A stretch of DNA of 64,000 nucleotides from Siphonodentalium dalli (Eukaryota > Mollusca > Scaphopoda > Gadilida > Siphonodentaliidae), in the NCBI GenBank assembly GCA_032622095.1, contig CP136061.1, positions 5,468,734 through 5,532,733 of the forward strand, written 5' to 3'. Below, piece after piece: positions 1 through 12,965 of this stretch. The notes under the pieces are model-generated. The model searched no databases, had not been told where the DNA came from, and saw only the letters and a program-made list of their open reading frames with translations. The position numbers and the translations under genes were made by a program. Each line of letters begins with the position of its first letter. Within the stretch, counting starts at the first letter, position 1.

Positions 1-582
1 GAACATAGGATGTCATCTGATACGAAAATGCGTACGGACTGGAGACGGCACGCGGTGGGCCAAATTTTGCCAGTGTCGGTTCATTATTGTGGGTCTGGGG
101 AGGGGTGGTCCGTGGTGCCGAATTTTAATTCTTCTCGGAATCAGATGAAACTTGGAATATAATATCTGCAACATCAGCCGATCTCGAAGCTGAACACAGA
201 TCGTAAATACGTTGGAAAATGGCGGAGATTTTGGCCGTACAAGTTTGAATTTGGGCCCATATGCTTTCCAATAATCAAAGTGTTATCCGTCTCCAAATCA
301 GATGAAATTTATACTATGCAATCTATGTCAGCCGCAAATCACAAAACTGGAAACAACTTTAAAATCCGTTGGAAACTGACGAAGTTACGGGGCCTCAAAC
401 TTAGCAGTTTGTGCCAGGGGTTGATGTTTTCCCAATCCCGTCACCCAATTTCGAGGCAGGGGTGGGGTCACGTCCAAACACTTGAGATCAACCTACACAT
501 ATTAGGACAACATATAATCACCATACTTCATATTTTCCGTCCATAAACTGCGATTCTTTCCACTCATGATTGATCCTATTAT

Positions 583-613
583 TATACTTCCATGGTGTAA
601 CCAAGGAAGTATA
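583..613 (+). repeat. H hairpin (31 nt), representative of 25 copies
   Basis: Outer arms TATACTTCC and GGAAGTATA (9 bp) flank one A/A mismatch, an inner stem TGGT/ACCA and a GTA loop. It marks the start of the H module at each joint. Copies start at 583, 2319, 4055, 5791, 7527, 9263, 10999, 12735, 14471, 14685, 16436, 16659, 18392, 20125, 21858, 23591, 28436, 30183, 31930, 33677, 35424, 37171, 42481, 58348 and 63520. It is always preceded by TTAT and followed by TTG. Its role is unknown. A terminus or nick site for rolling-circle type amplification is one inference. Confidence 0.92.
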
Positions 614-787
614 TTGTTTTTCTACTGCGGCCGTTTTCTGTTTAATTGGAAATACTCAGAAACTAATGGGAGGAGGACCGCGAAATCTCTAGCGAATGAA
701 GGCATCTAAGGTCTACTAAAAATAATGGTATCCGGATGTTGGTCCAATATCTTTTAACAGAGTTATGGCCCTTTTTCGATTATTTTT

Positions 788-813
788 CATTATTATTATT
801 ATTATTATTATAC
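788..813 (+). repeat. (TTA)n joint between A units
   Basis: A run of ATT triplets ending ATAC closes each H module and leads into the next core. Triplet number differs by array: 7 in the 1736-bp A units, 6 in the 1733-bp A units, 10 in array C, 8 at 58556-58581 and 12 in the expanded joint before 14931. These counts explain most of the unit-length differences. Confidence 0.9.
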
Positions 814-833
814 TACAGTATTTTTCAACGCCC

Positions 834-1126
834 AAATCTCGGAATGTATTAGTACTAGAAAACACAAGTTTGGTAAGTATGTTGGGGTAAATGAGTTCTA
901 TGCCTTTGGCTCATAACGGATATTGTCCGCATTTACCCCGTGGAGTTATCTCCCTTTATATGAAAAAATGTCATTTTATTATCTCGGAAATTATAAGGAG
1001 CAGAGCATTGAAAATTGGACTGTATGCACATCTCGATATGCCCTACTGCCCACGGGCATCAGAACTTGTGTCCGCGCTTTCCCTGAGGAGTTACCGCCCA
1101 TAGTTGGCAAACCTCTATTTGATTGT
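834..1126 (+). repeat. Two ~147-bp internal modules of the A core (representative)
   Basis: Two successive stretches align: ATCTCGG at 834 and 981, and GGAGTTA (TCTCCC or CCGCCC) at 942 and 1087. Each runs from an 'ATCTCGGAA..TA..AG.AG' start through a 'GTCCGC..TTTCCCC/CCCTGAGGAGTTA' end. The H module (583-790) has the same order, ending CAGAGTTATGGCCCTTT. The first half of the unit therefore looks like decayed copies of one short ancestral monomer. Confidence 0.6.
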
Positions 1127-1329
1127 ACTCTGTTGTCCTCTTGTATCATTCCAGATAACTGCATGTGGTTTTCATAGTCGTGTTGACCGTTGTCAGTTTA
1201 GTCAGAGAAGGAAATTTTGACAGGGTCGGACATATATTTTGACACTGGGGTGGGGGGCAAATTGTTTGCAAAATAAAATTTTGATTGACATTCATATATT
1301 TAAGTTTATGTATTTCCCGAACGAAAACA

Positions 1330-2140
1330 AACTCATACCGGAAAGGATTTTTGAAATCCGAGAAGAAATGCAAGAGTTACGGGCCCTCAAAGTTTGCAAT
1401 TTGGGCCCATGTGCTTGATAACACATCTCCTCCGAAGATGTCGAAGTTTGGATGTCAGCTGATACGCCAACGTGTGCGGACGGAAGAGGGCACGCGGTGG
1501 GCCAAATTTTGCCAGTGTCGGTTCATTATTGTGGGTCTGGGGAGGGGTGGTCCGTGGTACCAATTTTTAATTCTTCTCGGAATCAGATGAAACTTGGAAT
1601 ATAACATCTGCAACATCAGCCGATCTAGAAACTGGAAAAATTTCGAAAATCCATCGAAAACTAAAAGAATCGCGGGCCCTCAAACTTTGCAATTTTGGGC
1701 CCATGTGCTTGATAACACATCTCCTCCGAAGATATCGAACATAGGATGTCATCTGATACGAAAATGCGTACGGACTGGAGACGGCACGCGGTGGGCCAAA
1801 TTTTGCCAGTGTCGGTTCATTATTGTGGGTCTGGGGAGGGGTGGTCCGTGGTGCCGAATTTTAATTCTTCTCGGAATCAGATGAAACTTGGAATATAATA
1901 TCTGCAACATCAGCCGATCTCGAAGCTGAACACAGATCGTAAATACGTTGGAAAATGGCGGAGATTTTGGCCGTACAAGTTTGAATTTGGGCCCATATGC
2001 TTTCCAATAATCAAAGTGTTATCCGTCTCCAAATCAGATGAAATTTATACTATGCAATCTATGTCAGCCGCAAATCACAAAACTGGAAACAACTTTAAAA
2101 TCCGTTGGAAACTGACGAAGTTACGGGGCCTCAAACTTAG
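1330..2140 (+). repeat. ~293-bp internal ladder of the A unit (representative)
   Basis: The GGGCCCTCAAA..TTTGGGCCCAT core recurs at 1381, 1674 and about 1968, periods 293 and 294, then in a shortened copy 158 bp later at about 2126. Between cores the order is the same: a CTCCTCCGAAGAT block, a CACGCGGTGGGCCAAATTTTG block, a GGGGAGGGGTGGTCCG block and a GAATCAGATGAAA block. The third copy lacks the middle part. Array C repeats this ladder with spacings 295, 294 and 157, so it predates the split of the families. Confidence 0.8.
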
Positions 2141-5100
2141 CAGTTTGTGCCAGGGGTTGATGTTTTCCCAATCCCGTCACCCAATTTCGAGGCAGGGGTG
2201 GGGTCACGTCCAAACACTTGAGATCAACCTACACATATTAGGACAACATATAATCACCATACTTCATATTTTCCGTCCATAAACTGCGATTCTTTCCACT
2301 CATGATTGATCCTATTATTATACTTCCATGGTGTAACCAAGGAAGTATATTGTTTTTCTACTGCGGCCGTTTTCTGTTTAATTGGAAATACTCAGAAACT
2401 AATGGGAGGAGGACCGCGAAATCTCTAGCGAATGAAGGCATCTAAGGTCTACTAAAAATAATGGTATCCGGATGTTGGTCCAATATCTTTTAACAGAGTT
2501 ATGGCCCTTTTTCGATTATTTTTCATTATTATTATTATTATTATTATACTACAGTATTTTTCAACGCCCAAATCTCGGAATGTATTAGTACTAGAAAACA
2601 CAAGTTTGGTAAGTATGTTGGGGTAAATGAGTTCTATGCCTTTGGCTCATAACGGATATTGTCCGCATTTACCCCGTGGAGTTATCTCCCTTTATATGAA
2701 AAAATGTCATTTTATTATCTCGGAAATTATAAGGAGCAGAGCATTGAAAATTGGACTGTATGCACATCTCGATATGCCCTACTGCCCACGGGCATCAGAA
2801 CTTGTGTCCGCGCTTTCCCTGAGGAGTTACCGCCCATAGTTGGCAAACCTCTATTTGATTGTACTCTGTTGTCCTCTTGTATCATTCCAGATAACTGCAT
2901 GTGGTTTTCATAGTCGTGTTGACCGTTGTCAGTTTAGTCAGAGAAGGAAATTTTGACAGGGTCGGACATATATTTTGACACTGGGGTGGGGGGCAAATTG
3001 TTTGCAAAATAAAATTTTGATTGACATTCATATATTTAAGTTTATGTATTTCCCGAACGAAAACAAACTCATACCGGAAAGGATTTTTGAAATCCGAGAA
3101 GAAATGCAAGAGTTACGGGCCCTCAAAGTTTGCAATTTGGGCCCATGTGCTTGATAACACATCTCCTCCGAAGATGTCGAAGTTTGGATGTCAGCTGATA
3201 CGCCAACGTGTGCGGACGGAAGAGGGCACGCGGTGGGCCAAATTTTGCCAGTGTCGGTTCATTATTGTGGGTCTGGGGAGGGGTGGTCCGTGGTACCAAT
3301 TTTTAATTCTTCTCGGAATCAGATGAAACTTGGAATATAACATCTGCAACATCAGCCGATCTAGAAACTGGAAAAATTTCGAAAATCCATCGAAAACTAA
3401 AAGAATCGCGGGCCCTCAAACTTTGCAATTTTGGGCCCATGTGCTTGATAACACATCTCCTCCGAAGATATCGAACATAGGATGTCATCTGATACGAAAA
3501 TGCGTACGGACTGGAGACGGCACGCGGTGGGCCAAATTTTGCCAGTGTCGGTTCATTATTGTGGGTCTGGGGAGGGGTGGTCCGTGGTGCCGAATTTTAA
3601 TTCTTCTCGGAATCAGATGAAACTTGGAATATAATATCTGCAACATCAGCCGATCTCGAAGCTGAACACAGATCGTAAATACGTTGGAAAATGGCGGAGA
3701 TTTTGGCCGTACAAGTTTGAATTTGGGCCCATATGCTTTCCAATAATCAAAGTGTTATCCGTCTCCAAATCAGATGAAATTTATACTATGCAATCTATGT
3801 CAGCCGCAAATCACAAAACTGGAAACAACTTTAAAATCCGTTGGAAACTGACGAAGTTACGGGGCCTCAAACTTAGCAGTTTGTGCCAGGGGTTGATGTT
3901 TTCCCAATCCCGTCACCCAATTTCGAGGCAGGGGTGGGGTCACGTCCAAACACTTGAGATCAACCTACACATATTAGGACAACATATAATCACCATACTT
4001 CATATTTTCCGTCCATAAACTGCGATTCTTTCCACTCATGATTGATCCTATTATTATACTTCCATGGTGTAACCAAGGAAGTATATTGTTTTTCTACTGC
4101 GGCCGTTTTCTGTTTAATTGGAAATACTCAGAAACTAATGGGAGGAGGACCGCGAAATCTCTAGCGAATGAAGGCATCTAAGGTCTACTAAAAATAATGG
4201 TATCCGGATGTTGGTCCAATATCTTTTAACAGAGTTATGGCCCTTTTTCGATTATTTTTCATTATTATTATTATTATTATTATACTACAGTATTTTTCAA
4301 CGCCCAAATCTCGGAATGTATTAGTACTAGAAAACACAAGTTTGGTAAGTATGTTGGGGTAAATGAGTTCTATGCCTTTGGCTCATAACGGATATTGTCC
4401 GCATTTACCCCGTGGAGTTATCTCCCTTTATATGAAAAAATGTCATTTTATTATCTCGGAAATTATAAGGAGCAGAGCATTGAAAATTGGACTGTATGCA
4501 CATCTCGATATGCCCTACTGCCCACGGGCATCAGAACTTGTGTCCGCGCTTTCCCTGAGGAGTTACCGCCCATAGTTGGCAAACCTCTATTTGATTGTAC
4601 TCTGTTGTCCTCTTGTATCATTCCAGATAACTGCATGTGGTTTTCATAGTCGTGTTGACCGTTGTCAGTTTAGTCAGAGAAGGAAATTTTGACAGGGTCG
4701 GACATATATTTTGACACTGGGGTGGGGGGCAAATTGTTTGCAAAATAAAATTTTGATTGACATTCATATATTTAAGTTTATGTATTTCCCGAACGAAAAC
4801 AAACTCATACCGGAAAGGATTTTTGAAATCCGAGAAGAAATGCAAGAGTTACGGGCCCTCAAAGTTTGCAATTTGGGCCCATGTGCTTGATAACACATCT
4901 CCTCCGAAGATGTCGAAGTTTGGATGTCAGCTGATACGCCAACGTGTGCGGACGGAAGAGGGCACGCGGTGGGCCAAATTTTGCCAGTGTCGGTTCATTA
5001 TTGTGGGTCTGGGGAGGGGTGGTCCGTGGTACCAATTTTTAATTCTTCTCGGAATCAGATGAAACTTGGAATATAACATCTGCAACATCAGCCGATCTAG

Positions 5101-8100
5101 AAACTGGAAAAATTTCGAAAATCCATCGAAAACTAAAAGAATCGCGGGCCCTCAAACTTTGCAATTTTGGGCCCATGTGCTTGATAACACATCTCCTCCG
5201 AAGATATCGAACATAGGATGTCATCTGATACGAAAATGCGTACGGACTGGAGACGGCACGCGGTGGGCCAAATTTTGCCAGTGTCGGTTCATTATTGTGG
5301 GTCTGGGGAGGGGTGGTCCGTGGTGCCGAATTTTAATTCTTCTCGGAATCAGATGAAACTTGGAATATAATATCTGCAACATCAGCCGATCTCGAAGCTG
5401 AACACAGATCGTAAATACGTTGGAAAATGGCGGAGATTTTGGCCGTACAAGTTTGAATTTGGGCCCATATGCTTTCCAATAATCAAAGTGTTATCCGTCT
5501 CCAAATCAGATGAAATTTATACTATGCAATCTATGTCAGCCGCAAATCACAAAACTGGAAACAACTTTAAAATCCGTTGGAAACTGACGAAGTTACGGGG
5601 CCTCAAACTTAGCAGTTTGTGCCAGGGGTTGATGTTTTCCCAATCCCGTCACCCAATTTCGAGGCAGGGGTGGGGTCACGTCCAAACACTTGAGATCAAC
5701 CTACACATATTAGGACAACATATAATCACCATACTTCATATTTTCCGTCCATAAACTGCGATTCTTTCCACTCATGATTGATCCTATTATTATACTTCCA
5801 TGGTGTAACCAAGGAAGTATATTGTTTTTCTACTGCGGCCGTTTTCTGTTTAATTGGAAATACTCAGAAACTAATGGGAGGAGGACCGCGAAATCTCTAG
5901 CGAATGAAGGCATCTAAGGTCTACTAAAAATAATGGTATCCGGATGTTGGTCCAATATCTTTTAACAGAGTTATGGCCCTTTTTCGATTATTTTTCATTA
6001 TTATTATTATTATTATTATACTACAGTATTTTTCAACGCCCAAATCTCGGAATGTATTAGTACTAGAAAACACAAGTTTGGTAAGTATGTTGGGGTAAAT
6101 GAGTTCTATGCCTTTGGCTCATAACGGATATTGTCCGCATTTACCCCGTGGAGTTATCTCCCTTTATATGAAAAAATGTCATTTTATTATCTCGGAAATT
6201 ATAAGGAGCAGAGCATTGAAAATTGGACTGTATGCACATCTCGATATGCCCTACTGCCCACGGGCATCAGAACTTGTGTCCGCGCTTTCCCTGAGGAGTT
6301 ACCGCCCATAGTTGGCAAACCTCTATTTGATTGTACTCTGTTGTCCTCTTGTATCATTCCAGATAACTGCATGTGGTTTTCATAGTCGTGTTGACCGTTG
6401 TCAGTTTAGTCAGAGAAGGAAATTTTGACAGGGTCGGACATATATTTTGACACTGGGGTGGGGGGCAAATTGTTTGCAAAATAAAATTTTGATTGACATT
6501 CATATATTTAAGTTTATGTATTTCCCGAACGAAAACAAACTCATACCGGAAAGGATTTTTGAAATCCGAGAAGAAATGCAAGAGTTACGGGCCCTCAAAG
6601 TTTGCAATTTGGGCCCATGTGCTTGATAACACATCTCCTCCGAAGATGTCGAAGTTTGGATGTCAGCTGATACGCCAACGTGTGCGGACGGAAGAGGGCA
6701 CGCGGTGGGCCAAATTTTGCCAGTGTCGGTTCATTATTGTGGGTCTGGGGAGGGGTGGTCCGTGGTACCAATTTTTAATTCTTCTCGGAATCAGATGAAA
6801 CTTGGAATATAACATCTGCAACATCAGCCGATCTAGAAACTGGAAAAATTTCGAAAATCCATCGAAAACTAAAAGAATCGCGGGCCCTCAAACTTTGCAA
6901 TTTTGGGCCCATGTGCTTGATAACACATCTCCTCCGAAGATATCGAACATAGGATGTCATCTGATACGAAAATGCGTACGGACTGGAGACGGCACGCGGT
7001 GGGCCAAATTTTGCCAGTGTCGGTTCATTATTGTGGGTCTGGGGAGGGGTGGTCCGTGGTGCCGAATTTTAATTCTTCTCGGAATCAGATGAAACTTGGA
7101 ATATAATATCTGCAACATCAGCCGATCTCGAAGCTGAACACAGATCGTAAATACGTTGGAAAATGGCGGAGATTTTGGCCGTACAAGTTTGAATTTGGGC
7201 CCATATGCTTTCCAATAATCAAAGTGTTATCCGTCTCCAAATCAGATGAAATTTATACTATGCAATCTATGTCAGCCGCAAATCACAAAACTGGAAACAA
7301 CTTTAAAATCCGTTGGAAACTGACGAAGTTACGGGGCCTCAAACTTAGCAGTTTGTGCCAGGGGTTGATGTTTTCCCAATCCCGTCACCCAATTTCGAGG
7401 CAGGGGTGGGGTCACGTCCAAACACTTGAGATCAACCTACACATATTAGGACAACATATAATCACCATACTTCATATTTTCCGTCCATAAACTGCGATTC
7501 TTTCCACTCATGATTGATCCTATTATTATACTTCCATGGTGTAACCAAGGAAGTATATTGTTTTTCTACTGCGGCCGTTTTCTGTTTAATTGGAAATACT
7601 CAGAAACTAATGGGAGGAGGACCGCGAAATCTCTAGCGAATGAAGGCATCTAAGGTCTACTAAAAATAATGGTATCCGGATGTTGGTCCAATATCTTTTA
7701 ACAGAGTTATGGCCCTTTTTCGATTATTTTTCATTATTATTATTATTATTATTATACTACAGTATTTTTCAACGCCCAAATCTCGGAATGTATTAGTACT
7801 AGAAAACACAAGTTTGGTAAGTATGTTGGGGTAAATGAGTTCTATGCCTTTGGCTCATAACGGATATTGTCCGCATTTACCCCGTGGAGTTATCTCCCTT
7901 TATATGAAAAAATGTCATTTTATTATCTCGGAAATTATAAGGAGCAGAGCATTGAAAATTGGACTGTATGCACATCTCGATATGCCCTACTGCCCACGGG
8001 CATCAGAACTTGTGTCCGCGCTTTCCCTGAGGAGTTACCGCCCATAGTTGGCAAACCTCTATTTGATTGTACTCTGTTGTCCTCTTGTATCATTCCAGAT

Positions 8101-11100
8101 AACTGCATGTGGTTTTCATAGTCGTGTTGACCGTTGTCAGTTTAGTCAGAGAAGGAAATTTTGACAGGGTCGGACATATATTTTGACACTGGGGTGGGGG
8201 GCAAATTGTTTGCAAAATAAAATTTTGATTGACATTCATATATTTAAGTTTATGTATTTCCCGAACGAAAACAAACTCATACCGGAAAGGATTTTTGAAA
8301 TCCGAGAAGAAATGCAAGAGTTACGGGCCCTCAAAGTTTGCAATTTGGGCCCATGTGCTTGATAACACATCTCCTCCGAAGATGTCGAAGTTTGGATGTC
8401 AGCTGATACGCCAACGTGTGCGGACGGAAGAGGGCACGCGGTGGGCCAAATTTTGCCAGTGTCGGTTCATTATTGTGGGTCTGGGGAGGGGTGGTCCGTG
8501 GTACCAATTTTTAATTCTTCTCGGAATCAGATGAAACTTGGAATATAACATCTGCAACATCAGCCGATCTAGAAACTGGAAAAATTTCGAAAATCCATCG
8601 AAAACTAAAAGAATCGCGGGCCCTCAAACTTTGCAATTTTGGGCCCATGTGCTTGATAACACATCTCCTCCGAAGATATCGAACATAGGATGTCATCTGA
8701 TACGAAAATGCGTACGGACTGGAGACGGCACGCGGTGGGCCAAATTTTGCCAGTGTCGGTTCATTATTGTGGGTCTGGGGAGGGGTGGTCCGTGGTGCCG
8801 AATTTTAATTCTTCTCGGAATCAGATGAAACTTGGAATATAATATCTGCAACATCAGCCGATCTCGAAGCTGAACACAGATCGTAAATACGTTGGAAAAT
8901 GGCGGAGATTTTGGCCGTACAAGTTTGAATTTGGGCCCATATGCTTTCCAATAATCAAAGTGTTATCCGTCTCCAAATCAGATGAAATTTATACTATGCA
9001 ATCTATGTCAGCCGCAAATCACAAAACTGGAAACAACTTTAAAATCCGTTGGAAACTGACGAAGTTACGGGGCCTCAAACTTAGCAGTTTGTGCCAGGGG
9101 TTGATGTTTTCCCAATCCCGTCACCCAATTTCGAGGCAGGGGTGGGGTCACGTCCAAACACTTGAGATCAACCTACACATATTAGGACAACATATAATCA
9201 CCATACTTCATATTTTCCGTCCATAAACTGCGATTCTTTCCACTCATGATTGATCCTATTATTATACTTCCATGGTGTAACCAAGGAAGTATATTGTTTT
9301 TCTACTGCGGCCGTTTTCTGTTTAATTGGAAATACTCAGAAACTAATGGGAGGAGGACCGCGAAATCTCTAGCGAATGAAGGCATCTAAGGTCTACTAAA
9401 AATAATGGTATCCGGATGTTGGTCCAATATCTTTTAACAGAGTTATGGCCCTTTTTCGATTATTTTTCATTATTATTATTATTATTATTATACTACAGTA
9501 TTTTTCAACGCCCAAATCTCGGAATGTATTAGTACTAGAAAACACAAGTTTGGTAAGTATGTTGGGGTAAATGAGTTCTATGCCTTTGGCTCATAACGGA
9601 TATTGTCCGCATTTACCCCGTGGAGTTATCTCCCTTTATATGAAAAAATGTCATTTTATTATCTCGGAAATTATAAGGAGCAGAGCATTGAAAATTGGAC
9701 TGTATGCACATCTCGATATGCCCTACTGCCCACGGGCATCAGAACTTGTGTCCGCGCTTTCCCTGAGGAGTTACCGCCCATAGTTGGCAAACCTCTATTT
9801 GATTGTACTCTGTTGTCCTCTTGTATCATTCCAGATAACTGCATGTGGTTTTCATAGTCGTGTTGACCGTTGTCAGTTTAGTCAGAGAAGGAAATTTTGA
9901 CAGGGTCGGACATATATTTTGACACTGGGGTGGGGGGCAAATTGTTTGCAAAATAAAATTTTGATTGACATTCATATATTTAAGTTTATGTATTTCCCGA
10001 ACGAAAACAAACTCATACCGGAAAGGATTTTTGAAATCCGAGAAGAAATGCAAGAGTTACGGGCCCTCAAAGTTTGCAATTTGGGCCCATGTGCTTGATA
10101 ACACATCTCCTCCGAAGATGTCGAAGTTTGGATGTCAGCTGATACGCCAACGTGTGCGGACGGAAGAGGGCACGCGGTGGGCCAAATTTTGCCAGTGTCG
10201 GTTCATTATTGTGGGTCTGGGGAGGGGTGGTCCGTGGTACCAATTTTTAATTCTTCTCGGAATCAGATGAAACTTGGAATATAACATCTGCAACATCAGC
10301 CGATCTAGAAACTGGAAAAATTTCGAAAATCCATCGAAAACTAAAAGAATCGCGGGCCCTCAAACTTTGCAATTTTGGGCCCATGTGCTTGATAACACAT
10401 CTCCTCCGAAGATATCGAACATAGGATGTCATCTGATACGAAAATGCGTACGGACTGGAGACGGCACGCGGTGGGCCAAATTTTGCCAGTGTCGGTTCAT
10501 TATTGTGGGTCTGGGGAGGGGTGGTCCGTGGTGCCGAATTTTAATTCTTCTCGGAATCAGATGAAACTTGGAATATAATATCTGCAACATCAGCCGATCT
10601 CGAAGCTGAACACAGATCGTAAATACGTTGGAAAATGGCGGAGATTTTGGCCGTACAAGTTTGAATTTGGGCCCATATGCTTTCCAATAATCAAAGTGTT
10701 ATCCGTCTCCAAATCAGATGAAATTTATACTATGCAATCTATGTCAGCCGCAAATCACAAAACTGGAAACAACTTTAAAATCCGTTGGAAACTGACGAAG
10801 TTACGGGGCCTCAAACTTAGCAGTTTGTGCCAGGGGTTGATGTTTTCCCAATCCCGTCACCCAATTTCGAGGCAGGGGTGGGGTCACGTCCAAACACTTG
10901 AGATCAACCTACACATATTAGGACAACATATAATCACCATACTTCATATTTTCCGTCCATAAACTGCGATTCTTTCCACTCATGATTGATCCTATTATTA
11001 TACTTCCATGGTGTAACCAAGGAAGTATATTGTTTTTCTACTGCGGCCGTTTTCTGTTTAATTGGAAATACTCAGAAACTAATGGGAGGAGGACCGCGAA

Positions 11101-12965
11101 ATCTCTAGCGAATGAAGGCATCTAAGGTCTACTAAAAATAATGGTATCCGGATGTTGGTCCAATATCTTTTAACAGAGTTATGGCCCTTTTTCGATTATT
11201 TTTCATTATTATTATTATTATTATTATACTACAGTATTTTTCAACGCCCAAATCTCGGAATGTATTAGTACTAGAAAACACAAGTTTGGTAAGTATGTTG
11301 GGGTAAATGAGTTCTATGCCTTTGGCTCATAACGGATATTGTCCGCATTTACCCCGTGGAGTTATCTCCCTTTATATGAAAAAATGTCATTTTATTATCT
11401 CGGAAATTATAAGGAGCAGAGCATTGAAAATTGGACTGTATGCACATCTCGATATGCCCTACTGCCCACGGGCATCAGAACTTGTGTCCGCGCTTTCCCT
11501 GAGGAGTTACCGCCCATAGTTGGCAAACCTCTATTTGATTGTACTCTGTTGTCCTCTTGTATCATTCCAGATAACTGCATGTGGTTTTCATAGTCGTGTT
11601 GACCGTTGTCAGTTTAGTCAGAGAAGGAAATTTTGACAGGGTCGGACATATATTTTGACACTGGGGTGGGGGGCAAATTGTTTGCAAAATAAAATTTTGA
11701 TTGACATTCATATATTTAAGTTTATGTATTTCCCGAACGAAAACAAACTCATACCGGAAAGGATTTTTGAAATCCGAGAAGAAATGCAAGAGTTACGGGC
11801 CCTCAAAGTTTGCAATTTGGGCCCATGTGCTTGATAACACATCTCCTCCGAAGATGTCGAAGTTTGGATGTCAGCTGATACGCCAACGTGTGCGGACGGA
11901 AGAGGGCACGCGGTGGGCCAAATTTTGCCAGTGTCGGTTCATTATTGTGGGTCTGGGGAGGGGTGGTCCGTGGTACCAATTTTTAATTCTTCTCGGAATC
12001 AGATGAAACTTGGAATATAACATCTGCAACATCAGCCGATCTAGAAACTGGAAAAATTTCGAAAATCCATCGAAAACTAAAAGAATCGCGGGCCCTCAAA
12101 CTTTGCAATTTTGGGCCCATGTGCTTGATAACACATCTCCTCCGAAGATATCGAACATAGGATGTCATCTGATACGAAAATGCGTACGGACTGGAGACGG
12201 CACGCGGTGGGCCAAATTTTGCCAGTGTCGGTTCATTATTGTGGGTCTGGGGAGGGGTGGTCCGTGGTGCCGAATTTTAATTCTTCTCGGAATCAGATGA
12301 AACTTGGAATATAATATCTGCAACATCAGCCGATCTCGAAGCTGAACACAGATCGTAAATACGTTGGAAAATGGCGGAGATTTTGGCCGTACAAGTTTGA
12401 ATTTGGGCCCATATGCTTTCCAATAATCAAAGTGTTATCCGTCTCCAAATCAGATGAAATTTATACTATGCAATCTATGTCAGCCGCAAATCACAAAACT
12501 GGAAACAACTTTAAAATCCGTTGGAAACTGACGAAGTTACGGGGCCTCAAACTTAGCAGTTTGTGCCAGGGGTTGATGTTTTCCCAATCCCGTCACCCAA
12601 TTTCGAGGCAGGGGTGGGGTCACGTCCAAACACTTGAGATCAACCTACACATATTAGGACAACATATAATCACCATACTTCATATTTTCCGTCCATAAAC
12701 TGCGATTCTTTCCACTCATGATTGATCCTATTATTATACTTCCATGGTGTAACCAAGGAAGTATATTGTTTTTCTACTGCGGCCGTTTTCTGTTTAATTG
12801 GAAATACTCAGAAACTAATGGGAGGAGGACCGCGAAATCTCTAGCGAATGAAGGCATCTAAGGTCTACTAAAAATAATGGTATCCGGATGTTGGTCCAAT
12901 ATCTTTTAACAGAGTTATGGCCCTTTTTCGATTATTTTTCATTATTATTATTATTATTATTATAC

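Larger units (their letters stand above)
1..813 (+). repeat. Array A, truncated first unit
   Basis: The window opens inside a unit of the A satellite. Position 1 corresponds to position 1737, exactly one 1736-bp period later. The piece holds the last of the ~293-bp internal repeats, the H hairpin at 583, the H module and the (TTA)n joint. Short frames here recur identically in every unit and have no recognisable domain, so I treat them as non-coding. Confidence 0.95.
814..12965 (+). repeat. Array A, seven tandem 1736-bp units
   Basis: Seven head-to-tail units start at 814, 2550, 4286, 6022, 7758, 9494 and 11230. Each begins TACAGTATTTTTCAACG right after a (TTA)n-TAC joint. A unit holds two ~147-bp modules, then ~293-bp internal repeats carrying GGGCCCTCAAA, then the H hairpin and its ~210-bp module, then (ATT)7. 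By eye the units look the same base for base, which points to very recent amplification or gene conversion, or to assembly copying. The orientation is set only by the order of parts. No transcript or protein is implied. Confidence 0.96.

Noticed and set aside
583-613. Rho-independent terminator
   Set aside because: The hairpin lacks a directly following T run in a bacterial setting, and its perfect reuse at repeat joints points to another role.
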